Below, one piece after another: positions 51,631 through 59,509 of a DNA stretch of 64,000 nucleotides. The notes under the pieces were generated by a model. It was not told the origin of the DNA, made no database searches, and was given only the letters and a program-made list of their open reading frames with translations. The first letter of the stretch is position 1; each line of letters opens with the position of its first letter. Both the position numbers and the translations under genes were made by a program. Source of the stretch: Saprospiraceae bacterium (GTDB lineage Bacteria > Bacteroidota > Bacteroidia > Chitinophagales > Saprospiraceae); assembly GCA_958295895.1 (NCBI GenBank), contig CATQHI010000003.1, positions 62,001 through 126,000 on the forward strand, read 5' to 3'.

Positions 51631-52746
51631 GTGGAAGTTTCCCGTATCGCCGAAGCGCTCGCTACCGTCACCGATCCCCAAACCGGACAGGACCTGATCA
51701 CCGCTAATATGGTGCTGCACCTGAAGGTCGAGCCCCCCAACGTGTCCTTCACCCTCCAGTTGCCGAAGCTGGAAGCCAACTATAAGCAGCAATTGAACTT
51801 TGCCTGTCAGGAGGCCATCCTGGGGGTGTACCCCGAGGCCCAGGTGCACGTGCACATGCAAAATCCCGGCATGACGCCGCAGGCGGGCAGGGGCAGCGGC
51901 GGCCCCCAGCAAACGAACCCGCTGCCGCACGTCAAAAATATCATCGCCGTAGCCAGCGGCAAGGGGGGGGTAGGAAAGAGCACGGTGGCAGTGAACCTGG
52001 CGCTTGGTCTTCAGCAACTCGGTGGCGCCGTCGGCCTACTCGATGCCGACGTGTACGGCCCCTCCGCCCCCACCATGCTCGGACTCCAGGGACAAAAGCC
52101 CACGGTTGAGACTGTCTACGGTAAGCCGAAGATCAAGCCACTTTATGCCTACGGACTACCGGTGATGAGCACGGGCTTTGTCGTGGAGCCCGAGCAGGCG
52201 GTAGTACTGCGTGGGCCGCGCCTGGCGGGTATCATCAAGCAGTTTATCGAAGAAACAATCTGGCCGCCGCTCGATTACCTCATCGTAGACCTTCCTCCCG
52301 GTACCGGCGATGTGCAGCTAACCCTGGTGCAGGTGGTAAGCGTCACGGGTGCCGTACTCGTCACCACCCCCCAGGAGGTAGCCCTCGCCGATGCCGTCAA
52401 GGCCATGAATATGTTCTTCCTGGAAAACGTCAACGTGCCGGTGCTCGGGGTGGTGGAGAATATGTCCTACTTCACCCCGGCCGAGTTGCCTAACAACAAG
52501 TACTACATCTTCGGGCAGGGTGGAGGAAAAAGCCTAGCCAAAAAGAGCAATAGCATGCTGCTCGGGCAAATACCCCTGGTGCAGTCCATTCGTGAAGGGG
52601 GGGACGCGGGTACTCCCGCCGTGCTCGATAAGGACAACGAGGTCGTACGGGAGGCCTGGCTTAAGGTAGCCCGCAACGTAGCCCGGCAAACCGCCCTGCG
52701 CAATGAGATGATGGCCCCCACCGCACGCGTGGAAATGAAAAACTAG
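51631..52746 (+). CDS. mrp: Mrp/ApbC-family P-loop ATPase
   Basis: A 371-residue protein starting at GTG. An N-terminal DUF59/FeS_assembly_P domain (about 4-78) leads into the MRP ATPase with the deviant P-loop SGKGGVGKST (109-118), DADVYGPSAPTMLG and DLPPGTGDVQLTL. Mrp/Nbp35 proteins carry iron-sulfur clusters bound by a C-terminal CPxC, but here that position reads NMSYFTPAELPNNKYY without cysteines, a variant I associate with Bacteroidota. It may deliver clusters by another site or have a different role. Its TAG stop shares three bases with the stop of convergent mqnB. Confidence 0.92.
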   Translation: MEVSRIAEALATVTDPQTGQDLITANMVLHLKVEPPNVSFTLQLPKLEANYKQQLNFACQEAILGVYPEAQVHVHMQNPGMTPQAGRGSGGPQQTNPLPHVKNIIAVASGKGGVGKSTVAVNLALGLQQLGGAVGLLDADVYGPSAPTMLGLQGQKPTVETVYGKPKIKPLYAYGLPVMSTGFVVEPEQAVVLRGPRLAGIIKQFIEETIWPPLDYLIVDLPPGTGDVQLTLVQVVSVTGAVLVTTPQEVALADAVKAMNMFFLENVNVPVLGVVENMSYFTPAELPNNKYYIFGQGGGKSLAKKSNSMLLGQIPLVQSIREGGDAGTPAVLDKDNEVVREAWLKVARNVARQTALRNEMMAPTARVEMKN

Positions 52747-53423
52747 GAGACGAAGGGAGTGAGTACTCGTTGTAACGCGGTGTTAACGGCGGTGATTGCT
52801 GCTTTTATTTTCCAGGCCGATCGATCTCTTGGGGTCACGTAGTTGCTGATGGCGCGAAGTTGCAGCGCGTCTACCCCCGCTGCGATACAGGCGTAGAAGA
52901 AAGCGGCTCCTTCCATGGATTCTACCTGTGCATCGGGGAAGGACTCCCGTAGCCGGATGATGGTAGTTTGGCTACCCGTAGCCCGGTGCACGGTGAGTCC
53001 CGCTACGGTGGGGTAAGGCAGGATGGCGGAGGGCCCTGCGGGTCGGAGAATACCCCCGCCGTCAAACGGAAAGCCGGGTGGAAAACCCATTGCCGCCGGC
53101 GGAAGAAGGTTTCCATCCCGGTCTTCCGCCCCCCAGTCTCCCAGTTGCTCGCTCACTACGTTAACTACCTCACCAAGGGCGAGGGCGCGATCGAACGCCC
53201 CCGCAATACCGGTCTGAATAGCTAACTGTACGGCGGGTTGAGCCGGTAGGCGCCGACCGAGTAGGAATGCCGTAGAGACTAACCCGAGTCCTCCGAACAC
53301 CACTTCTATCTCTACCCGCTCAAAAGCAAGTACGTTCTGCTCCTGCCGTACGGCCTGTTTCCGGAGCCAAGCCACGGTAGGGTCTAGCTCCGGCGGGGTG
53401 GCGGCCAGGAGTAAGATTCTCAT
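52743..53423 (-). CDS. mqnB: Futalosine hydrolase
   Basis: A 226-residue nucleoside-phosphorylase-fold enzyme. FGGLGLVSTAFLLG, QTGIAGAFDRALALGEVVNV and VESMEGAAFFYAC (with the substrate Glu-Met-Glu segment) are the family marks, followed by LRAISNYVTPRDRSAW. It cleaves futalosine in the alternative menaquinone route, consistent with ubiE at 13850. It is translationally coupled (4-bp overlap) to the upstream addA-like gene. Other mqn genes are not in the window. Confidence 0.93.
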   Translation of the reverse strand: MRILLLAATPPELDPTVAWLRKQAVRQEQNVLAFERVEIEVVFGGLGLVSTAFLLGRRLPAQPAVQLAIQTGIAGAFDRALALGEVVNVVSEQLGDWGAEDRDGNLLPPAAMGFPPGFPFDGGGILRPAGPSAILPYPTVAGLTVHRATGSQTTIIRLRESFPDAQVESMEGAAFFYACIAAGVDALQLRAISNYVTPRDRSAWKIKAAITAVNTALQRVLTPFVS

Positions 53424-56400
53424 CGGACCAGCTCCATCAGCGTCGCGGTCGCCGGCGTGTGCAGGAATGCGGCCACTACGCGCTTACCGTACACGCGCTG
53501 AAGGAGTTCGGACTGCAGTCGAAGCTCCGCTAGCTTCAACCCCTGCTGCTGCTGAAATTGCTTCGGGGACAGGCAGATGTTCTGAATCAGCACGCATTCG
53601 TCATCCGGTAGTACTCCTAGCCAGTCGAGCTGCTGAGTGTACTTGCGATCCGCTACCCGTCCACGTAGGGCGAGGTGACGGTGTACCTCGGCCTCCGGCC
53701 AGTTGGCCTCCGTAAAGCCCCGAAAGCCATCCGATTGCCGTAGCATCGCTTCTATGTCGGCCGGTACCCCCGGTAGAAACTCGGCCAGCAATTGCTCGGC
53801 CAGCTCCTGCCGGTAGACCACGTCGGCAGTAGTGGGATCGCCGGCGATAAAGGTACCCACGCAGCGGGCGTACGCCCGTAGATCGACCGCCGGGTCGGGC
53901 TCGGCAAGACTGGCGTAGCGGATGGGGGAGGTACAGTCGCAGGGTCCGTAGGTATCGGTGATAAACCCGTCGTCCACCCAGCGGGCAGCGTGGTCTTCCC
54001 GGCCCGGTCGCATCCCGGCAAGGAACGGTACGGCGGTAAAGTGGGGCTCCGACCGTGGCTGGGAGATGGGCTCGGTGTATTGCACGGTCGTCTTGTCGAT
54101 ATCGTGACCGTCCCAGCTAAAGGGGGTCTCCGTAGTGCCGGGCTCGAGTACGGTGGTCTCCTTGCCCCCCCGGCCGTACACGCGGTCCAGCCAGGGCGCT
54201 CCGTACTTACCCGTCGGTAGGATTAGGTAGTCACGTGCGCGGGTCATGCCTACGTACAGTAAGCGGGCCTCCTCGGCCAGGGCCGCCTCCGTAGCGCGGG
54301 ATTTCCAATCACTGGCTTCCAGCTCGTCCACCCAGGGTATGCCCCCGCTGAGCCGGCCGTAGGGATTGACCCAGTACCGGAGCCAGCGGTCGGCAAGCGG
54401 CCGGTCGAGGTCGACGGGTGCGTCGGGGTCGTCGGGGATGACGGCGCGGCCCCACAGCTCGGCACGGAGCTTCTGGTCCAGGTCGTAGCAAATTACTGCC
54501 GGCCACTCCAGGCCCTTGCTGCGGTGGTAGGTCAAGACGTTCACCGCCTCGGGCCGCTCACTGGCTCCCTGCATATCGTCCTTTTCGCGTCCCAGTTGAT
54601 TGAGGTACAGCAGGTAGCCACCGAGGGAAGCTGCGCGGTGCTGCCGGTGGCAGGTCTCCTCGTAGGCGACGGCCAGACGGCGCAGCTCGTCGATGTTACT
54701 GAGCCGCTGTTCGCCGTCGCCCCAGGCTACGGCGATGCGACGTAGGTCGATACGTTCGAGCACGATGTTGAGCATCTCGCTGGTGGAGTGTTCGGAGGTG
54801 ATCTGGCGTAGGGCCTCGAGCTCCCTTAGAAGTGGTTCGTCAATCGCCCAGGGTGGTCGTTTGTCCCCCTCAGCCGAAGTACCTAGGTAGTCCAACCGGT
54901 GGTCGATGACACCGGGTAGGCTATAGCGACTTCCCAGTAGCAGGATTTCGGCGATGGATAGGGAGTCCCCACCATTGAGCATGTACTTCAGACAGGCTAG
55001 GAGCAGGGTAGCCTCGGCGGTCTTCAGCAGGCCATCGCGGGCGATGGCCGCAGATAGCCCCTGCTTGGTTAGTGCCTCAGCCATGTCCCGGCAGCCGTAG
55101 TTAGTCCGGCAAAGGATAGCGATATCGCCGGCCCGCAAACGCCGCTCCTCCGGCTCGCCCTTGGGTAAAATTAGCGGCGGTGCTTCGAGCAGCTCGCGAA
55201 TGGCCTTGGCCACGGCCTCCTGCATGAACGAGGCCTTCCAGCGACCGCCGCCATCGATGCTGAAGTGCCAGTGGATGAGGCCCGCGGTCTGACTCAGAGG
55301 CTCACTTTCTGCCTCGGCGAACTTCGATCCTTTACGCCGCCGCACCGGTTCCAACGCTACCTCGTCCGCCGAAAACTCCGGAAAGGCACTGACGAACAGG
55401 CTATTGCAGCTGTACACGATGTCTTCCCGGCTCCGCCAGCTCTGCCGCTGGATATTAGCCGGATCAATGGGCCCATTGGCGTGCATCACCGCTGCCATCA
55501 GTCGGGGCTCCGCGCCCCGGAAGCCGTAGATCGATTGCTTCGGATCACCTACCCAGACGCTCTGCTTAGCCAGCTGCGAAAGACGCAGGAACAGCGCCAG
55601 TTGAATGGGGGAGGTATCCTGAAATTCATCGACCATCAACAGATCGAGTTCGAGCGCTAGCGTCTCCTGCACGCTGGGGTGCTCCAGTAGCCTGAGCACC
55701 AGCACCTCCATATCGGTGTAGTCGATTCGTCCCCGATTTTTCTTGTACCGGTCGTATTCGGCGATGGAGTCGCGGGCACAGTCGAAGAGCAGGTCCTGGT
55801 AACCCCTAAGGTCATCCTGAAAGGCCGCCAGGGCAGCGTGCTCCTGCCCCAGTGTTTCGAGCTCCTCCACCAGTTCGCGGCTCTTGGCCCCGACCTCCTT
55901 AGTATACCGGCCCATCTTGGCGTACTCCTGCCAGGGCAGGTAGCCGTACTGCTGGAGCTGGGCGAGTGATTTGCGCAGGCCGATGGCGGCCGTCTCCGTT
56001 TTTTTGGTACTGTCAGCCGGGTTGTTAAGTAGCGCCTCGAAGGTCTCCTTCAGCACGCGCTGCATACGGGTCTGGTACTGAGCCAGGGTCAGGTCTTCGC
56101 GGGCCGGGGGCAGGAAAAATTTGAGCGTAAACCAGCTATTCGATTTGCTGCGCTTGATGTCCTCGTCGTCGAAGTTGTTGCCACGAATGATTTCTACCAG
56201 GCCTAGTACGTCCTTACGCCAGTTGTACTTCTCTCCATTAGCGCTCAGGCCCAGCCGGTCGCAGAGCTCCTCAATCTCCCGGATACGATCCAGGTCGATC
56301 ACCGCGGCCATGCTCAGGTTGAAGAGCCGCTGATCGTCGCCGTCGGCGATGATGTCCACCTGCGGACTCACCCCCGCCTCGTAGGCAAAGCGCCGCAGCA

Positions 56401-56656
56401 GCTTCACGCCCAGTCCGTGTACCGTACCGATCAGCGCGTTCGTGAGCGCACCAGCCTCCCTGGTCATGCCATCGCGTAGCAGCTTGACCCGTACCCGCTC
56501 CTTGAGCTCCGCAGCGGCTCGTTTTGTAAAGGTGGTGGCAATGATGCCGTTGGGTCGCACGGCCCCGCTGGTCAGCAGTTGGGCCATTTCCTGGGTGAGG
56601 CGATAGGTCTTTCCGCTACCGGCACCGGCGGAAATGAGTTTAAGGTTGGCTAACAC
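53420..56656 (-). CDS. UvrD/AddA-like helicase with degenerate nuclease domain
   Basis: A 1078-residue superfamily 1A helicase starting at GTG. Walker A is SAGAGSGKTYRLTQ (9-17), Walker B/motif II is LMVDEFQDTSPIQLALF, motif III VWVGDPKQSIYGFRGAEP, and later VNVLTYHRSKGLEWPAVICY and LLYVGMTRARDYLIL. The C-terminal 100 residues align by position with the AddA/RecB nuclease (HRHLALRGRVAD, QLDWLGVLPDDECVLIQN), but the catalytic D-Y-K is replaced by I-Q-N, so nuclease activity is doubtful. No AddB-like gene adjoins it. A TACATTTA promoter element at 56675-56682 lies 18 bp upstream. Confidence 0.88.
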   Translation of the reverse strand: MLANLKLISAGAGSGKTYRLTQEMAQLLTSGAVRPNGIIATTFTKRAAAELKERVRVKLLRDGMTREAGALTNALIGTVHGLGVKLLRRFAYEAGVSPQVDIIADGDDQRLFNLSMAAVIDLDRIREIEELCDRLGLSANGEKYNWRKDVLGLVEIIRGNNFDDEDIKRSKSNSWFTLKFFLPPAREDLTLAQYQTRMQRVLKETFEALLNNPADSTKKTETAAIGLRKSLAQLQQYGYLPWQEYAKMGRYTKEVGAKSRELVEELETLGQEHAALAAFQDDLRGYQDLLFDCARDSIAEYDRYKKNRGRIDYTDMEVLVLRLLEHPSVQETLALELDLLMVDEFQDTSPIQLALFLRLSQLAKQSVWVGDPKQSIYGFRGAEPRLMAAVMHANGPIDPANIQRQSWRSREDIVYSCNSLFVSAFPEFSADEVALEPVRRRKGSKFAEAESEPLSQTAGLIHWHFSIDGGGRWKASFMQEAVAKAIRELLEAPPLILPKGEPEERRLRAGDIAILCRTNYGCRDMAEALTKQGLSAAIARDGLLKTAEATLLLACLKYMLNGGDSLSIAEILLLGSRYSLPGVIDHRLDYLGTSAEGDKRPPWAIDEPLLRELEALRQITSEHSTSEMLNIVLERIDLRRIAVAWGDGEQRLSNIDELRRLAVAYEETCHRQHRAASLGGYLLYLNQLGREKDDMQGASERPEAVNVLTYHRSKGLEWPAVICYDLDQKLRAELWGRAVIPDDPDAPVDLDRPLADRWLRYWVNPYGRLSGGIPWVDELEASDWKSRATEAALAEEARLLYVGMTRARDYLILPTGKYGAPWLDRVYGRGGKETTVLEPGTTETPFSWDGHDIDKTTVQYTEPISQPRSEPHFTAVPFLAGMRPGREDHAARWVDDGFITDTYGPCDCTSPIRYASLAEPDPAVDLRAYARCVGTFIAGDPTTADVVYRQELAEQLLAEFLPGVPADIEAMLRQSDGFRGFTEANWPEAEVHRHLALRGRVADRKYTQQLDWLGVLPDDECVLIQNICLSPKQFQQQQGLKLAELRLQSELLQRVYGKRVVAAFLHTPATATLMELVR

Positions 56657-56674
56657 GGCAAGGGCTTAGGCCGG

Positions 56675-56682
56675 TAAATGTA
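56675..56682 (-). promoter_or_regulatory. Possible promoter -7 element (TACATTTA) for the addA-like gene
   Basis: One mismatch to TAnnTTTG on the minus strand, 18 bp before the GTG start at 56656. Confidence 0.4.
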
Positions 56683-56694
56683 AAACAATCCGTT

Positions 56695-56958
56695 TTATAA
56701 TCCGGCCTTCGCTAGCACCCGTTCCCGAATTCGCTCCAGTTGCTCCAGCAGCCAGGCGTCCAGGTTCCGGTACCAGTCGAGGTGGGGGGAGAACTCCGTG
56801 CAGCTGATGCACTGCGTGTCCTCGAACTGCTTTTTGCAGTTGGGGCAGATGGCGGTGGTCTCAAAGGTATCGAAGCGCGTAGCGCAGTGGTCACAGACCC
56901 AGTGGGCGTGGCCGTCGGGCTCCCAGTCGCACTTCGGGCAGGCTATTTGTACTTCCAT
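56695..56958 (-). CDS. Small zinc-ribbon protein
   Basis: An 87-residue protein with four CxxC knuckles: CPKC (8-11), CDHC (22-25), CPNC (38-41) and CISC (50-53), enough for two zinc ribbons. Tryptophan/histidine residues lie between the first two, and a charged helix (LEQLERIRERVLAKAG) ends the chain. Likely binds nucleic acid or a protein partner. I do not know a named homologue. It sits 38 bp upstream of the addA-like gene on the same strand. Confidence 0.8.
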   Translation of the reverse strand: MEVQIACPKCDWEPDGHAHWVCDHCATRFDTFETTAICPNCKKQFEDTQCISCTEFSPHLDWYRNLDAWLLEQLERIRERVLAKAGL

Positions 56959-56994
56959 TTGTAGAAGACACTTTGGTGCCCCGTTTGGGTTTGT

Positions 56995-57191
56995 TCACCA
57001 CAGAGAGCCTTGCGGCTCACAGAGGACTTCACAAAGGTTTCACAGATAAATTCGCCATAGAAGCGTGTCAAACACAACGCGCGTCCACTGCGCCCTCAGG
57101 CGCAGGCCTCTGCTACCTCACTATCCCAACCGCCTCCGTGAGACCTCTGTGAAACCCTCTGTGTGGCCCCTATAGGGGACTCCGTGGTGAA
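56995..57191. repeat. Large palindromic intergenic element (CACAGAG type)
   Basis: The ends are TTCACCACAGAG and, reverse-complemented, TTCACCACGGAG. Inside each arm, CACAGAGGACTTCACAAAGG faces CACAGAGGGTTTCACAGAGG. The arms are about 50 nt each with compensating changes, around a centre that contains a perfect 7-bp hairpin (CTGCGCC/GGCGCAG at about 57088-57105). It occupies nearly all of the 256-bp gap between the zinc-ribbon gene and ilvA. No reading frame is supported inside it. Confidence 0.75.
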
Positions 57192-57214
57192 TCTGACGCA
57201 CGATTACTCCCAGA

Positions 57215-58471
57215 CTAGATCAACATCTCAAACAAAATAGGCTGATCGTTCAGGTGCTCAAAGCGCATCTTCCGCGCTTCCATCCGCGCCAGCAGCTCCT
57301 CAAAATCCCCCCGCCGGCCCAGCTGAATCCCCACCAGCGCCGGCCCCATGGCCCGATTATGCTTCTTCGTATACTCGAAGTGGGTGATGTCATCGTCCGG
57401 CCCCAGCACGTCCAGAAAGTCGCGCAGGGCCCCCGACCGCTGCGGAAATTCTACGATGAAGTAGTGCTTCAGGCCCGCGTACATCAGCGCCCGCTCCTGA
57501 ATCTCGGGGGTACGGGTGATGTCGTTGTTGCCGCCACTCACTATGCAGACGACGCGCTTGCCGCTCAGGTCACCGAGTTGGTCAAGTACGGCAATGGAGA
57601 GGGCCCCGGCAGGTTCCACGACCAGTCCGTCCTCGTTGTATAGATCGAGCATCACGCCGCAGACCTTACCCTCGTCGACCAATTCGATGCGGGAAAAAGT
57701 TTCGGCTACGATAGGAAAGGTATGGGTGCCCACCCGCCGCACCGCCGCCCCGTCCACGAAGCTATCGATCGTCTCCAGGGTCACGATCCTACCCTGGCGG
57801 ATGCTTTCGTACATGGCCGGCGCTCCGCTGGGCTCTACGCCGATCAGCTCGGTATGCGGACTCAACTGGCGAAAGACGCTGCCGATCCCGGCGCTCAGGC
57901 CGCCACCCCCCACGGCTAGCACGACCATATCGATGGGCTCGGCGGAGGCGTCCAGTATTTCCAGTCCCACGGTGCCCTGACCGGCGATGGTCTTTAGGTC
58001 ATCGAAGGGGTGCACGTAGGTCAGTCCGCGCTCGGCAGCCACGCGCATCGATTCGGCGTAGGCATCGTCGTAGGTATCGCCGGTTAGCACCACGTCGACG
58101 TAGTCCCCGCCAAACATCCGCACCTTGCGTACCTTCTGGGCCGGCGTGACGACGGGCATGAAGATCGTGCCCCGCACCCGCATGGCCTTGCAGGCGTAGG
58201 CCAGTCCCTGGGCGTGATTACCGGCACTGGCACACACCACCCCGCGCTCGCGCTCCTCCTGACTCAGCGAGCTCATCTTGTTATAACTCCCCCGTATTTT
58301 GTAGCTACGTACCTCCTGCAGGTCCTCCCGCTTCAGGTATACCTCCGCCCCGTATAGGTTACTCAGTCGGGTGGAGCGCATCAGGGGAGTTTCCAGCGCG
58401 ATCCCCCGTAGTTTGTGGCGGGCCTTGATCACCTCCTCCACCGAGATCAGTCCGGTATCCGTACGCGTCAT
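57215..58471 (-). CDS. ilvA: Threonine ammonia-lyase (biosynthetic)
   Basis: A 418-residue PLP enzyme making 2-oxobutanoate for isoleucine. The PLP lysine is Lys58 in RSYKIRGSYNK, then CASAGNHAQGLAYAC and the phosphate-binding VGGGGLSAGIG. The final 85 residues or so form a single ACT-like regulatory domain (HYFIVEFPQRSGALRDFLDV), fewer than the two in E. coli IlvA, as in the shorter family branch. It complements ilvC at 45910. A TACCTTTA element 4 bp before the start suggests a leaderless transcript. Confidence 0.95.
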   Translation of the reverse strand: MTRTDTGLISVEEVIKARHKLRGIALETPLMRSTRLSNLYGAEVYLKREDLQEVRSYKIRGSYNKMSSLSQEERERGVVCASAGNHAQGLAYACKAMRVRGTIFMPVVTPAQKVRKVRMFGGDYVDVVLTGDTYDDAYAESMRVAAERGLTYVHPFDDLKTIAGQGTVGLEILDASAEPIDMVVLAVGGGGLSAGIGSVFRQLSPHTELIGVEPSGAPAMYESIRQGRIVTLETIDSFVDGAAVRRVGTHTFPIVAETFSRIELVDEGKVCGVMLDLYNEDGLVVEPAGALSIAVLDQLGDLSGKRVVCIVSGGNNDITRTPEIQERALMYAGLKHYFIVEFPQRSGALRDFLDVLGPDDDITHFEYTKKHNRAMGPALVGIQLGRRGDFEELLARMEARKMRFEHLNDQPILFEMLI

Positions 58472-58475
58472 GCCC

Positions 58476-58483
58476 TAAAGGTA
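58476..58483 (-). promoter_or_regulatory. ilvA -7-like element (TACCTTTA), 4 bp before the start codon
   Basis: On the minus strand TACCTTTA, GGGC, then ATG. Same octamer and spacing as at the dynamin gene. Confidence 0.55.
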
Positions 58484-58488
58484 CAGTA

Positions 58489-58506
58489 GGGCGGGGTCGC
58501 GGGTGC
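58489..58506 (+). repeat. Dispersed GC-rich repeat, copy 8 (two substitutions)
   Basis: GGGCGGGGTCGCGGGTGC. Intergenic, between the divergent promoters of ilvA and the PfkB kinase. Confidence 0.5.
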
Positions 58507-58516
58507 AGCGAATTGT

Positions 58517-58524
58517 TAACTTTG
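58517..58524 (+). promoter_or_regulatory. Kinase-gene promoter -7 element (TAACTTTG), 4 bp before the start codon
   Basis: Exact TAnnTTTG followed by GCGC and the ATG at 58529, implying a leaderless transcript. Confidence 0.65.
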
Positions 58525-58528
58525 GCGC

Positions 58529-59470
58529 ATGCAAACCCCCGAGATCATCTGTACCGGCGAAGTGCTCGTCGACCTCATCAGCACGGAGTACGGCGCCGAT
58601 TTTCGCAGCGTAGACACCTACCGCCGCTTCGCCGGCGGCAGCCCGGCCAACCTAGCGATGAACCTCGCCCAGCTCGGCCGCAGGGCTGGGCTTATCGCCA
58701 CCATCGGCAAGGACGACACCGGCGCCCTGCTGCGCGAGGAGCTGCGGGAACGCGGGGTGGATATCCGGCACCTCGTCGGGGTTAGTATCCCCACTACCTT
58801 AGTTTTGGTGACGAAAAGCAGGGCCGTCAGCAACTTCGAGGCCTACCGGGGGGCGGACGCCGAGATCACGGGTGTGCAGTTTCCGGACACCTACCTCGGT
58901 GACTGTAAAATCTTTCACACTACGGCCTTTGCCCTCAGCCGCGACCCGGCTCGCAGTACCATTCTTTCCGCCGCCGCCCGGGCCGTAGCCGCCGGGGCCC
59001 GCCTCAGCATCGACGTGAACTACGCACATAAGATTTGGCCCGACCGCCTGGAGGCACTCTGGGTGATCAATAGCTACCTCAGCCTAGGCACCGAGGCCGG
59101 CCGCGAAAGTCTGGTAAAGTGCAGCGAGGTAGACTTCGTGCGCCTGTTCGATGAGCCGCTGGACGACCGCGAGGACGCCGCCGAACGCCTGCTCGACCTG
59201 GGTGCCGGGGTGGTGTGCCTCACCCTCGGCGAGGAGGGCTGCTACGTGTACACCGACGGGGAGAATTTCAGTCTGCCGGCACGGCCCGTAGAGGTACAGG
59301 ATACGACCGGGGCGGGCGATGCCTTCTGGGCGGGGTTCCTAGCCGCCCACCTGGCGGGGAAAGATTGGAAAGCGTGTGCGAAGGCCGGACGCGCGGTGGC
59401 CGAGCTTAAATTGACCACGGTAGGTCCGCTACAGCAAAAACTCGATCTGGAGGAATTACTCGTTCAATAA
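58529..59470 (+). CDS. PfkB family carbohydrate kinase (fructokinase-like)
   Basis: A 313-residue ribokinase-fold sugar kinase. The N-terminal substrate region is GEVLVDLIS followed by FAGGSPANLAMNLAQLG, and the catalytic/anion-hole motif is DTTGAGDAFWAGFLAAH near residue 255. The arrangement is typical of fructokinases or 2-keto-3-deoxygluconate kinases. The substrate is not fixed by sequence. Cytoplasmic. rimM follows after 39 bp with its own promoter-like element. Confidence 0.9.
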   Translation: MQTPEIICTGEVLVDLISTEYGADFRSVDTYRRFAGGSPANLAMNLAQLGRRAGLIATIGKDDTGALLREELRERGVDIRHLVGVSIPTTLVLVTKSRAVSNFEAYRGADAEITGVQFPDTYLGDCKIFHTTAFALSRDPARSTILSAAARAVAAGARLSIDVNYAHKIWPDRLEALWVINSYLSLGTEAGRESLVKCSEVDFVRLFDEPLDDREDAAERLLDLGAGVVCLTLGEEGCYVYTDGENFSLPARPVEVQDTTGAGDAFWAGFLAAHLAGKDWKACAKAGRAVAELKLTTVGPLQQKLDLEELLVQ

Positions 59471-59496
59471 GCGTTGCACCGGCGCCCCCGGCCGCG

Positions 59497-59504
59497 TACT
59501 TTTA
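59497..59504 (+). promoter_or_regulatory. rimM -7-like element (TACTTTTA), 5 bp before the chosen start codon
   Basis: One mismatch to TAnnTTTG. It supports starting rimM at 59510 rather than at the ATG at 59504, which overlaps the element. Confidence 0.5.
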
Positions 59505-59509
59505 TGGGT

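Noticed and set aside
56995-57191. Insertion sequence ends or CRISPR array
   Set aside because: No transposase frame lies inside, and the repeats are inverted arms rather than evenly spaced direct repeats.
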